Positions 18,054-26,650 of a stretch of DNA of 64,000 nucleotides are shown one piece after another. The translations under genes were made by a program, and so were the position numbers. Within the stretch, counting starts at the first letter, position 1. Every line of letters begins with the position of its first letter. Source of the DNA: CALODP01 sp942492055 (GTDB taxonomy: Bacteria > Bacteroidota > Ignavibacteria > Ignavibacteriales > Melioribacteraceae); the NCBI GenBank assembly GCA_942492055.1, contig CALODP010000015.1:1-64000 (forward strand), written 5' to 3'. Below the pieces are notes generated by a model. That model was not told the origin of the DNA, did not search any database, and saw only the letters and a list, made by a program, of their open reading frames with translations.

Positions 18054-18297
18054 TAGATTTTTAGAGGCAAAAGATTCAAACAGAAAATAACTTCTGTAAC
18101 TAAATATGTTGCCTTTTTGATTCTTATTTTTAATAAAATATTTGTATTAATCTTATAGTTAAGTACCGTTCATCCCCCAATATTCTTCTTATTATTAATA
18201 ATCTTACAAAATTAGACCGAATTTTTCCAACAATTAAGAAAAAGTTTACAAAACGCAAAAAATCTTTTAAAAATGAGAAAAATTTAACACGAATCGT

Positions 18298-18317
18298 CAT
18301 TTTACATTAGTAAAATG
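18298..18317. promoter_or_regulatory. Perfect inverted repeat upstream of the carboxyltransferase gene
   Basis: CATTTTAC (18298-18305), ATTA, GTAAAATG (18310-18317), about 70 bases before the ATG at 18386. It has operator-like symmetry. The rest of the 330-base gap 18054-18385 is very AT-rich and shows no gene; a TAATATTTGG element at about 18367 could be part of a Bacteroidota-type minus-7 box. Confidence 0.4.
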
Positions 18318-18385
18318 TGAAAAATTTTCTATAGATTAACGCGACATTAATATTTGCTTATATCTGCTAATATTTGGAGACTACG

Positions 18386-20062
18386 ATGAAAAGGAAGTTA
18401 CTAATCAGAGACCTAACCCTCAGAGACGGTCAACAATCCCAATTCGCTACCAGAATGACTCAGAAGCAAATCGACAGAGTTTTGCCTGAATACAAAAATG
18501 CTGGGTTTTACGCCACCGAAGTGTGGGGGGGAGCTATCCCTGATTCCGTAATGCGTTATCTGAATGAAAATCCATGGGACAGACTTGAGAAGATTAAGGC
18601 TGTTACCGGAGATTCTTCCAAATTAACCGCACTTTCTCGCGGAAGAAATTTATTCGGATACAACCCTTATCCCGACGATATTATCGAGGGATTTTGTAAA
18701 CATTCAATCAAATCGGGACTTGATATCATGCGCATTTTCGATGCGTTAAATGATATTGAGAATATGAAATCCACCATCAAGGCTGTGAAGAAACACGGCG
18801 GGATTGTGGATTGCGCGGTATGTTATACCGTCGATCCGAAATTCACTTTCATGGATAAGGTCAAGAGCTTTAGAAGTGGTAAAAAGCTTCCCGGACAAAT
18901 TTTTACTCACGATTATTTTATTAACAAGGCCGTTGAGTTGGAAAAACTCGGTGCGGACATGATTACAATCAAAGACATGGCCGGACTTATTCCTCCTGAC
19001 GCTGCTGCAAAGATCGTAAAGGGTATAAAGGATAAAGTAAAACTACCGTTGGATCTTCACACACATTGTACTCCCGGATACGGATTAGCTACAGTATTGG
19101 TGGGAATTATGAATGGTGTTGATATCGTTGATACGGTTATTATGCCTTTTGCCGGCGGTCCTGCTGCTCCTGCTTTCGAGTTGATTAAGATATTCGCCGA
19201 TAAATTGAATATCGAAATCGATGTTGATCTTGAGGCTATTGAGAAGATTAAAAAGGAATTGTTTGAGATCAGAAAAGAGCTTGCTCCGTTTGATCAGTTG
19301 AAACAGTTCCCGAAAGATATAGATATTACTAATTACAAACTCTCTTCCGATATCGACTCGTTGTTCAATAAAGCTATTGAATACGCCAAGGAAGAGAAAT
19401 TTGATGAACTACTCAAGGCAACCTTAAAAATAGAGGAGTATTTCAATTTCCCGGCTCCTAATGAAAACGTGAAAAACGCTGAAATACCGGGAGGAATGTA
19501 CACCAACATGACTGCCCAGTTGAAAGCGGTTAAGTTGGAACATTTGATGAACAGAGTATTGGCCGCTGTTCCTAAAGTTCGTCTCGACGCCGGATTGCCT
19601 CCTTTGGTTACTCCTACAAGTCAGATCGTAGGAGCGCAGGCGGTTAACTGTATTATAGACGAAAACAAAGGATTACCTTGGTATACAAACAAATCTGTTC
19701 AGTTTGTTAACCTTGTTAAAGGATCCTACGGAAAGACTCCGTTCCCTGTTGATCCTGATTTTAGAGAAAAATTAGCCGGTGTTAGAGAAGAAACTCCTTA
19801 CGATACTTCTACTCACCAGGTGCAAGAGAATCCGATTCTAGAAGAAGCCGGTGGAATTCAGTTGGCTGAGGATGAAAAGGAAATGCTGTTAATTGAGCTC
19901 TTCCCTCAAGTTGCGAAAGGTTACTTAAAGAATAAGAAAGTAAACGCCTACGTATCGGAAAAGGAAGCTGAGATAGAAAGAGAAAAGAGAGCTTACAGAG
20001 AACTACCAGCCGAAGAGAAAGAAAAAATTATTCTCGATGGTTTACAGAGTTTCTGTTATTAA
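18386..20062 (+). CDS. Carboxyltransferase subunit of a biotin-dependent carboxylase (PycB/OadA/5S-like)
   Basis: Likely transfers CO2 between carboxybiotin and pyruvate, as pyruvate carboxylase subunit B, oxaloacetate decarboxylase alpha or transcarboxylase 5S. The 558-residue protein has an HMGL-like TIM barrel (residues about 4-270) with the metal and substrate motifs LTLRDGQQSQFATRM, the lysine motif MITIKDMAGL and the metal ligands in LDLHTHCTPGYG, then the PYC/OADA conserved domain (about 290-460; GGMYTNMTAQLKAV, VTPTSQIVGAQAV). The C-terminal extension is charged and has no biotinyl domain (no MKM motif), so the biotin carrier must be a separate protein. The ATG at 18386 has GGAGA eight bases before it. 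No biotin carboxylase gene is nearby. Confidence 0.88.
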   Translation: MKRKLLIRDLTLRDGQQSQFATRMTQKQIDRVLPEYKNAGFYATEVWGGAIPDSVMRYLNENPWDRLEKIKAVTGDSSKLTALSRGRNLFGYNPYPDDIIEGFCKHSIKSGLDIMRIFDALNDIENMKSTIKAVKKHGGIVDCAVCYTVDPKFTFMDKVKSFRSGKKLPGQIFTHDYFINKAVELEKLGADMITIKDMAGLIPPDAAAKIVKGIKDKVKLPLDLHTHCTPGYGLATVLVGIMNGVDIVDTVIMPFAGGPAAPAFELIKIFADKLNIEIDVDLEAIEKIKKELFEIRKELAPFDQLKQFPKDIDITNYKLSSDIDSLFNKAIEYAKEEKFDELLKATLKIEEYFNFPAPNENVKNAEIPGGMYTNMTAQLKAVKLEHLMNRVLAAVPKVRLDAGLPPLVTPTSQIVGAQAVNCIIDENKGLPWYTNKSVQFVNLVKGSYGKTPFPVDPDFREKLAGVREETPYDTSTHQVQENPILEEAGGIQLAEDEKEMLLIELFPQVAKGYLKNKKVNAYVSEKEAEIEREKRAYRELPAEEKEKIILDGLQSFCY

Positions 20063-20087
20063 GCTATTACTCAATACATTTCATACA

Positions 20088-20120
20088 AAGCGAAGTAACT
20101 ACGGTTGCTTCGCTTTTTTT
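20088..20120 (+). terminator. Rho-independent terminator
   Basis: AAGCGAAG (20088-20095) and CTTCGCTT (20108-20115) pair around a 12-base loop, followed by a run of T to 20120, 26 bases after the carboxyltransferase stop. Confidence 0.88.
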
Positions 20121-20256
20121 ATTAATAATTCGCAAAACAAATAAACCTATCCAAAATACTCCAGTCTTACCCCGTTGGTAAACGAAAAAACCTTGGAAAA
20201 ATATTAATATATTTTTATTGTGAATAAATATTCGCTATTTTAGCGGAGATTTTGAA

Positions 20257-20283
20257 ATGCTAATAAATATCGGTGAAGTATGA
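20257..20283 (+). other. Possible 8-codon leader ORF overlapping the GH38 start
   Basis: ATG at 20257 reads MLINIGEV and stops at TGA 20281-20283, which overlaps the ATG of the next gene (ATGA). GCGGAG lies 12 bases upstream of 20257, while the main ATG has only a weak GGTGAAG. The arrangement would allow translational coupling. Too short to prove coding. Confidence 0.25.
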
Positions 20284-23200
20284 AGAAAACACTATTCCTA
20301 ATGTCTGTATTATTATTTGGCAATCCGATACTAACAAACGGTGATGAAATGGAAGAGAAATGGTTGTGCGGATTTACTGAGGCAATCTTCGGTGAGACTA
20401 TTGTTTACGAGTCTCCTCATAGCGATGTTAAAGATGCTTTAATTGCTAGAGCAACTGACGGAAAGAGTGCCATCGAATGGAGAGTAGAACTTCCTGAAAC
20501 GGCGGAGAGTCAACTTAATCTTGTTTGGTTAGCCGGAATGGGGACGAACCTCGGCGAAAATGAATTCACAATGTCTATTAATGGAAAGGAAGAGTTTCGT
20601 TTTTCCACAAAGAACGAAATGATTTGGAAATTGGAACAGAGTAACGGACTTGCTCTCTCTTTCGACGGGATTGAGTTTGATAAACACGGCGATCTTTTCG
20701 GATATAATATTCTGTCTATAGATCGGGACAAATATCAATCGGGTAATGAATTGACGATTACAATTACGGGAGAGAATGCCGGAAGTAATGTCTGGTATAT
20801 GGCCTTCGATTATCAGCTCAATTCTTCTGTGAAAATAATTCCCGAGCAAGCTGTCATAAAAACCCACAAGGGGAACAAGCAATCTGTAATGATCGAACTC
20901 GTGCATCTGGGAGATAGCGGGGAGAGAAAAGTTGCAATTGATAACGATCCCGAAGAAACAATTCCGGTAAAGCTCGGATTGAACAAATGCAATATTCTGC
21001 TAAATCCAACCGAGGTTGCGAGGGAACGTAAGATAGAGATATCGGATGAGGAACAATCCCTCTATAGTGGCTCTTTCACACAATATCCGGTCGAGAAAAG
21101 AAACCTCCATATTCTGCACCATTCCCATACCGATATAGGATATACCGAGCTGCAGACTACAGTAGAGAAGATGCATTGGAAATATATTGACGAAGCAATT
21201 GAACTAGCCGAAAAATTTCGGAACTATCCCGAAGGGGCTCGCTTCAAATGGAATATCGAAGTGTTGTGGCCTCTTCAATCATATCTGGAAAGAGCCGACG
21301 AAGCGAAAAAGAAGAAGTTTGTCGAAGCTGTAAATAAAGGCTTTATAGGACTCAATGCGGCCTATTCCAATCAACTAACCGGTTTGGCGCGCGACGAGGA
21401 GATGATCAATACTTTCGCGTTTGCCAGAGAATTGAAAGAGACCTACGGTTTGGATATTAATTCTTCCATGATAACTGATATTCCCGGCACATCTTGGGGA
21501 ATGGTAACCGCGATGAGTCTTAACGGCATAAAATACTATTCGAGTGGCCCCAACTATCAGCCGAATCTTCCTCATTGGGGGGATAGAATCGGATATACTC
21601 TAAGGCAATGGGGAGATAAACCTTTTTACTGGATTTCTTCTTCCGGTGAAGAGAAAGTTCTCTTTTGGGTAGCCGGTAAAGGGTATTCGATGTTTCATGG
21701 CGGAGATAAGGGAAGAATTACACAAGTAGGGGAGAAAAGAATTCTCGATTATATGAGAGAACTCTTCGATAAGAAATATCCTTACGAACTTGTCCAAATG
21801 AGATATACCATAAAAGGGGATAACGGTCCTCCGGATGAGTTTCTATCCGATTTTGTGAAAACATGGAATGAGAAATATATAACACCGAAAATTACTATCT
21901 CAACTACAGAAGAGTTGTTTTCCGAATTCGAGGAAAGATACGGAAAAGAGTTACCTGAGTACGCCGGTGATTTTACCCCTTACTGGGAAGACGGAGCTCT
22001 TTCTACCGCGAGGGAAAACGCTATGAGTAGAAACTCTGCCGAAGTTCTTTCCGAAATAACAGCTCTCTGGATGATCAGCGGAAAAGAAAACTTTCCTTCT
22101 GCCAAAGCCAAAGAAGCATGGAAAAATGTTCTCCTTTTTACAGAGCACACTTGGGGAGCTTATAACAGCGTTTCGGAACCTGATGCCGATTTTGTTAAAG
22201 GGCAGTGGGAAATAAAGCAAAACATGGCCGAAAAAGGGGCGGAACTTTCTCGTCAGATTGCCGATGAGTTTTCCAATATTCCACGGGAAAAAGAGATTGA
22301 AGAGTTGGATGTTCTCAATTCAAACTCATGGAATAGAAGCGGGGTGGTTTACATTCCGAAGGAATACAAATTAAAGGGAAACTGCGCGAAAGATGTTTCG
22401 GGGAACCTATATCCAACCCAAAAACTTAGCGACGGTTCACTTGCCGTTTTAATCGACAATGTCCAGGCTATGGGGAAAAAGAGAATAATCTTCTCCGACT
22501 CTGAAATCGGGCAGAAAGGAGATTGCAAAGCCGAAGGTAATAAGATATCGAACGGTAAAATCTCTTTGGAAATCGACAAGGAAACCGGCTCTGTTTCCTC
22601 TATGATTTGGAATGGCAAAGAGTTGGTAAATTCCGCCGAGGGAAGAAAGCTTAATGAATATCTCTATGTTGCTGGCGCCGATCCTAAAGATGCCAAAGGA
22701 ACGGAGAATGTAAAAATAAGCGTTAAGGAAGAAGGCCCTGTAGTTGTTTCTTTGCTTATAGAAAGTGACGCTGCCGGTTGCAATAAACTAATACGGGAAA
22801 TACGTCTGACCTCCGATTCCGAAATTGTTGAAATAATAAACAGAGTCGACAAAAAGGGGATTAGAGAAAAGGAAGGCGTCCATTTCGCGTTCCCGATGAA
22901 TGTTCCCGACGGGGTTGTATCTTGGGATGTCCCTTTCGGAAAAGTGGAACCGGACAAAGATCAACTGGAAGGTTCGTGCAAAAATCATATCTCTATCCAA
23001 CGCATGGCGGATGTAACAAATAGTGAGTATGGCGTAAGCTTCTATTCTCCTGACGCTCCCTTAATTGAACTCGGAAATATAACTGCCGAAGTATGGAACC
23101 TATCTCAGGATCGTCCATGGATGAAGGATATTCCACAAACCGAAACCATATATTCCTATGTGATGAATAACTACTGGCACACAAACTACAAAGCGGATCA

Positions 23201-23564
23201 GGAAGGGGAGGTCCTATTCAGATATTATCTTCGTCCTCATTTGGCCGATGAGCCCGGTGGAAAAAGAGATAAGAGCGGAATAGAATTGACACAACCACTT
23301 ATACTTGCTAACCATAGTGAAAATAAGGGCGAATTCGGTATAGATCTTACCGGGTATTCCTCCTTCGTTACAGCTCTTTATCCTATCGAAAAGGGGAATG
23401 GAGTAGTGGCTGTAATCCACAATCCCTCAACTAAAAAAGAGCTTCTCCCTCTGAAAGGGAAAAGGGAAATTTATTTGTCAGATCTGTTCGGAGAAAAAAA
23501 AGAAGTAATATCGGAAATAGAAATTCCATCCTACGGAACCAGAGTAATATTAATCGAAAAATAG
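20280..23564 (+). CDS. Exported glycoside hydrolase, GH38 alpha-mannosidase type
   Basis: A 1094-residue exported enzyme. A signal peptide (MKKTLFLMSVLLFGNPILTN) is followed by a beta-rich module (about 30-275; GGAGSNVWYMAFDYQL-like segment near residue 175 resembles domain III of rhamnogalacturonan lyases). The GH38 catalytic barrel starts at LHHSHTDIGYTE, with metal ligands His283 and Asp285, and the likely nucleophile Asp400 in SMITDIPGTSWGM, a further metal ligand region near LLFTEHTWGAYNS (about residue 620), and the C-terminal GH38 beta-sandwich domains (about 680-1090; ISLEIDKETGSVSSMIWNGK). Substrate may be an alpha-mannoside or a related glycan. It is monocistronic between two hairpins. 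Confidence 0.85.
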   Translation: MKKTLFLMSVLLFGNPILTNGDEMEEKWLCGFTEAIFGETIVYESPHSDVKDALIARATDGKSAIEWRVELPETAESQLNLVWLAGMGTNLGENEFTMSINGKEEFRFSTKNEMIWKLEQSNGLALSFDGIEFDKHGDLFGYNILSIDRDKYQSGNELTITITGENAGSNVWYMAFDYQLNSSVKIIPEQAVIKTHKGNKQSVMIELVHLGDSGERKVAIDNDPEETIPVKLGLNKCNILLNPTEVARERKIEISDEEQSLYSGSFTQYPVEKRNLHILHHSHTDIGYTELQTTVEKMHWKYIDEAIELAEKFRNYPEGARFKWNIEVLWPLQSYLERADEAKKKKFVEAVNKGFIGLNAAYSNQLTGLARDEEMINTFAFARELKETYGLDINSSMITDIPGTSWGMVTAMSLNGIKYYSSGPNYQPNLPHWGDRIGYTLRQWGDKPFYWISSSGEEKVLFWVAGKGYSMFHGGDKGRITQVGEKRILDYMRELFDKKYPYELVQMRYTIKGDNGPPDEFLSDFVKTWNEKYITPKITISTTEELFSEFEERYGKELPEYAGDFTPYWEDGALSTARENAMSRNSAEVLSEITALWMISGKENFPSAKAKEAWKNVLLFTEHTWGAYNSVSEPDADFVKGQWEIKQNMAEKGAELSRQIADEFSNIPREKEIEELDVLNSNSWNRSGVVYIPKEYKLKGNCAKDVSGNLYPTQKLSDGSLAVLIDNVQAMGKKRIIFSDSEIGQKGDCKAEGNKISNGKISLEIDKETGSVSSMIWNGKELVNSAEGRKLNEYLYVAGADPKDAKGTENVKISVKEEGPVVVSLLIESDAAGCNKLIREIRLTSDSEIVEIINRVDKKGIREKEGVHFAFPMNVPDGVVSWDVPFGKVEPDKDQLEGSCKNHISIQRMADVTNSEYGVSFYSPDAPLIELGNITAEVWNLSQDRPWMKDIPQTETIYSYVMNNYWHTNYKADQEGEVLFRYYLRPHLADEPGGKRDKSGIELTQPLILANHSENKGEFGIDLTGYSSFVTALYPIEKGNGVVAVIHNPSTKKELLPLKGKREIYLSDLFGEKKEVISEIEIPSYGTRVILIEK

Positions 23565-23574
23565 ATTATCCTAG

Positions 23575-23598
23575 CCAAAGCCCGCGAATGGGCTTTGG
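23575..23598. terminator. Hairpin after GH38 gene, probable terminator
   Basis: CCAAAGCCC (23575-23583) and GGGCTTTGG (23590-23598) are perfect arms with a 6-base loop, 11 bases past the stop. A T tract is lacking on the plus strand, which lowers certainty. Confidence 0.6.
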
Positions 23599-23742
23599 AT
23601 ATATTATACTAGAGAGCTGAAAAAAGTTTGGTGGAGATGAATACTATCGCCTAACCAGAATTTGTAATCCATAATTAGAAATATTTTATGTTTTTCAAAC
23701 GTAATGGTAAAATACACTAAACTAATATAAAATAATTATATT

Positions 23743-24192
23743 ATGCCAAAAGATGCCCTAAGATTGACAGATAAGAATTTGATGCCGCAAAAGGATTCTT
23801 TGAAAGAATTTTTGGGAAATGATGCATTCTCATACTGGTCAGAGATTCGGAAGTATATAGAAGAGGCATATCCGAAGGTATTTTCTTCTGAGTGGTTATT
23901 CGGAGGGGAAAAGCATGGATGGTCTTTGAGATTTAAGAAAAACAAATCTTTTTGTACAATGATACCCGAGAAAAACAGATGCTCCTTAGTGGTAGTTTTG
24001 GGGAAGAAAGAGAGAGAGAAATTCAAGGAAAACCGTGAGACTTTTTCTTCTCAGACAATTTTACTTTACGATGCTTCTCAGACGTATCATGACGGGAAGT
24101 GGATTCTTTTCAACATCAATAGTGATGAATTATTTAGAGATCTGAAAGAATTGCTCCTGTTAAAAAGAGGAGTGCCGAAGAATAGTGGATGA
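23743..24192 (+). CDS. DUF3788-family protein
   Basis: A 149-residue cytosolic protein of the DUF3788 type. Recognisable pattern: a central tryptophan and RF segment (GEKHGWSLRFKKNKSFCTMI), a strand VVVLGKKEREKF, and the C-terminal signature YHDGKWILFNI followed by DLKELLLLKRG. The family is small, of unknown biochemical role and common in Bacteroidota and Firmicutes. The gene starts at an ATG and has a region of about 145 bases upstream without features. A short frame starting at 24185 overlaps its stop. Confidence 0.75.
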   Translation: MPKDALRLTDKNLMPQKDSLKEFLGNDAFSYWSEIRKYIEEAYPKVFSSEWLFGGEKHGWSLRFKKNKSFCTMIPEKNRCSLVVVLGKKEREKFKENRETFSSQTILLYDASQTYHDGKWILFNINSDELFRDLKELLLLKRGVPKNSG

Positions 24193-24349
24193 ACATTTTC
24201 ATTTAGTTGATGACTATTCTCATATCGAAAGAGGTCTAAGTTCCATCGATACAGCATTATCTCCCATAGTAAATGAATTACGTTCCTGTCTCATGTTTTA
24301 TTCATTAATAATAATTTATATATTTGCTCTTCAATATGAAGATAAGTAA
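24185..24349 (+). CDS. Possible 54-residue membrane-tail peptide
   Basis: GTG at 24185 overlaps the stop of the DUF3788 gene by eight bases and reads 54 codons to TAA at 24347-24349. The product begins MDEHFHLVDDYSHIERGLSS, polar and acidic, and ends in a hydrophobic helix CLMFYSLIIIYIFALQYEDK, so it has the layout of a small tail-anchored membrane protein. No Shine-Dalgarno site is clear and the overlap could be chance. If not coding, the 24193-24409 gap is empty. Confidence 0.28.
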   Translation: MDEHFHLVDDYSHIERGLSSIDTALSPIVNELRSCLMFYSLIIIYIFALQYEDK

Positions 24350-24409
24350 CAAGATGATTCTCTTATAGAGTATTTTGGAAATCTGAAAAAATAAAATGGA
24401 GTTTTAAGA

Positions 24410-25630
24410 ATGACAAAAAGAATGGTGTTTGCTATTCTCATAATCGGTTCTATTCTTTTTATCACCGCTTGCGGAACAGAGAATGCAACTGAGCCCGGAG
24501 AAGAAAGCTATGCTTCCTTAAAAATAGGAGCGCTTGTTCCTATGAATGGCGAGGGTTCCATTGATGGTGAAGCTAATATTGCTGCTATTGAACTAGCTAT
24601 TGAAGATGTAAACAAATATTTGAAAGATAATAACAAATTTGCCAAAGTTAAGGCGGTTATTAAGGAAACCAAAGGAAATTACGTTACTCTTAAGGAAAAG
24701 ATTGAAGAATTTGCCGATGAAAAGACTAATATGCTAGTCTCCGTTGACGTAAGTGAGAATATTTATCCTCTAGGCGAAATACTAACAGATAATGATATGC
24801 TTATGATAAATACTTCCGCTACATCAAATATGATTTCCAAGGAAGATAATATCATAAGATACGTTCCAAATGATAATTATTCCGCTAAAGTTTTAGCAAG
24901 AGTCCTCCATCGTAAGGGAGTTGAAAGAATTGTTGTCTTATATCGTCTCGATGTTTGGGGAAAGAACCTAGCTGAGGCTTTGGAAGACGAGTATAAGTAC
25001 GTAGGTGGAAAAAGCGCTGATCTTGTCGGGTATGATGCTCGCTTGATCGGTAGCGATTTTAATGAAGTTGTAAATCAGTTGGATAATTTTGTTCTTAATG
25101 CTACCAATGCTTCCGGAACAGAGAAGACTGCCGTTGTTGTCTTTGCTTACGATGAAATAAAAGATCTTCTCAAAATGGCTTCTGCAAAGGAAGTTTTGGA
25201 TGATGTAAAATGGTACGGTGGTGACGGCCTTGCTTTTAATAAAGCTCTTCTCTTTGATATATCTGCCGCAGAGTTTGCCTATAAGGTAGGTATGTATTCT
25301 ATTGCGATAGGAGAACCGGAAAGTCAGGAAGTTACCAAGCTTAAAGCTCGCATAACTCAGAAAATAGGTCATGAACCTTATTCCGAGGCTTTAACAATGT
25401 ATGACGCCGTTTGGACAGCCTCCGAAACTTTAGTAAAAGCCGGAAAAGCCTCATCGGCCGACAAAAAGAAGAGTACCCTTACTGAAGTTTTAAGTGATTA
25501 TAACGGAGTTACCGGAAAGATTGAGTTAGATGTAAACGGTGATCGAAAAAGTTGTACATATAATTTCTGGGGAATAGTTAAGGGAGATACAGAGTATCTT
25601 TGGTTCAAAGCTTTTAGCGCTAACGAATAG
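24410..25630 (+). CDS. Periplasmic binding lipoprotein, branched-chain amino acid type (Peripla_BP_6)
   Basis: A 406-residue lipoprotein; residues 1-21 (MTKRMVFAILIIGSILFITAC) carry the lipobox with Cys21. The mature protein has the two-lobed fold of LivJ-type binding proteins: LKIGALVPMNGEGSIDGEAN at the first strand, NMLVSVDVSENIYPLGEILT, and VERIVVLYRLDVWGKNLAEA at the second lobe, then YSEALTMYDAVWTASETLVK. No permease or ATPase gene is near, so it may feed a transporter coded elsewhere or act as a sensing protein. It shares a likely transcript with the lipoprotein at 25658 (28-base gap). Confidence 0.85.
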   Translation: MTKRMVFAILIIGSILFITACGTENATEPGEESYASLKIGALVPMNGEGSIDGEANIAAIELAIEDVNKYLKDNNKFAKVKAVIKETKGNYVTLKEKIEEFADEKTNMLVSVDVSENIYPLGEILTDNDMLMINTSATSNMISKEDNIIRYVPNDNYSAKVLARVLHRKGVERIVVLYRLDVWGKNLAEALEDEYKYVGGKSADLVGYDARLIGSDFNEVVNQLDNFVLNATNASGTEKTAVVVFAYDEIKDLLKMASAKEVLDDVKWYGGDGLAFNKALLFDISAAEFAYKVGMYSIAIGEPESQEVTKLKARITQKIGHEPYSEALTMYDAVWTASETLVKAGKASSADKKKSTLTEVLSDYNGVTGKIELDVNGDRKSCTYNFWGIVKGDTEYLWFKAFSANE

Positions 25631-25657
25631 TCAGTCGGAATAACAAAAGGAAATTTT

Positions 25658-26200
25658 ATGAAAAAGATAAATATAGTTGTAATACTACTAATAATTGCCG
25701 CGTTTTGTTCTGCTTGTTCCAATCAATCCGAACAACCTGTTGAGCCTATTTCTTCCGTAGTAGGAAAACCTTCTCTTGGTGAAGCTCCTTCGGATGAGAA
25801 TGATCCGAGAGTTCAAGCTATGCTTAAGAGCAATAGCGGTATCAAAGGGGAAATAGATCCCTCAAAGTATGAAATTACTCTTAAAGATATCTATAGAGAC
25901 AATTTTTATCTTAACCTTGAGAAACAAAGCGGAAGTCTTTCTTTCTATAAAGGGCAATGGGAAAGCCTAGGAATCATATACGACGTTAAAGCTTTTTATG
26001 ATTCCGAGTCCAAAGCTCTTAGTATTACCGCTGGTTACAAGGATGACGCTATTATGATGTATCATCTTCGTATAGCAGCTCCGAATTATTTCTCCGGTAA
26101 GTTTAGTTGGTATTATAATGCCAACGGTTATTATGCTGTTCAAACAATGTATATGATGGTTGAAAAAGGGGAATTCCCCGGCATGAACTCTGGTTTCTAA
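25658..26200 (+). CDS. Lipoprotein of unknown function
   Basis: A 180-residue lipoprotein with lipobox Cys20 (IIAAFCSAC). The first 50 mature residues are a proline- and serine-rich linker (NQSEQPVEPISSVVGKPSLG); the rest looks like a compact beta domain (FYLNLEKQSGSLSFYKGQWE, SITAGYKDDAIMMYHLRIA). No family recognised. The close upstream binding protein suggests a shared role at the outer or inner membrane surface. A terminator follows within ten bases. Confidence 0.65.
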   Translation: MKKINIVVILLIIAAFCSACSNQSEQPVEPISSVVGKPSLGEAPSDENDPRVQAMLKSNSGIKGEIDPSKYEITLKDIYRDNFYLNLEKQSGSLSFYKGQWESLGIIYDVKAFYDSESKALSITAGYKDDAIMMYHLRIAAPNYFSGKFSWYYNANGYYAVQTMYMMVEKGEFPGMNSGF

Positions 26201-26209
26201 GTTTTAATA

Positions 26210-26238
26210 GTCGCTCATACTTTTATGAGCGGCTTTTT
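26210..26238 (+). terminator. Rho-independent terminator
   Basis: GTCGCTCAT (26210-26218) pairs with ATGAGCGGC (26225-26233, one G-U pair) and is followed by TTTTT. It closes the binding-protein and lipoprotein transcript. Confidence 0.85.
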
Positions 26239-26335
26239 CCTGTTTGTAATCTTCTTTCCTAAAGCTATCTAAAATTATTTTCTTGGTAATTGCATTTCTT
26301 GATTTATTTTCTTTACTTGTCAAACTTGAATGTAG

Positions 26336-26456
26336 CAAAGGTTTTCCGGCAATGTCGGGCGAGCCGGAGACGCAGAATCGTCCGCAATTGAAAGACCTCC
26401 TTGGATGGTTGACGTAACACAACCATTTGAGTCCCGGGCTTGCTCGGCCCGGGATA
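26336..26456 (+). ncRNA. Candidate structured RNA, class unassigned
   Basis: This segment is much more GC-rich than its surroundings and has no plausible gene. It can fold into AGGT (26339-26342) with ACCT (26395-26398) enclosing two hairpins, CCGGC/GCCGG (26346-26350 with 26363-26367) and GACG/CGTC (26369-26372 with 26378-26381), then TGGTTG/CAACCA (26406-26411 with 26420-26425), and last the strong stem CCCGGGC/GCCCGGG (26433-26439 with 26447-26453). The words GCAAA, stem, GACGCA recall a c-di-GMP-I riboswitch, but the rest of that consensus is missing. The next gene begins about 195 bases downstream. Strand is unproven. Confidence 0.4.
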
Positions 26457-26650
26457 TTATTCTTAGTAATTATTCTTCCTTATTCTTTTGTTGTGTCTTT
26501 CCGTGAGTTTATTATATTGTTTTTCGAATATCCTATGATGATTTTTGTCATGATTTAGAATACCTTACGATTCCCATAGTGCTTTCTATTTGTTTTCCCA
26601 AAGTAACAAACCGTAGTAAAGTTATAATATATAATAATCTCGGAGTAGTT

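Noticed and set aside
26204..26422. Minus-strand frame of 72 codons overlapping the terminator and RNA candidate
   Set aside because: It runs through a terminator stem and has no start site; the open frame is chance.
26336..26456. c-di-GMP-I riboswitch
   Set aside because: The GCAAA-stem-GACGCA order fits partly, but the tetraloop, receptor and 3' pairing of that class are not found.
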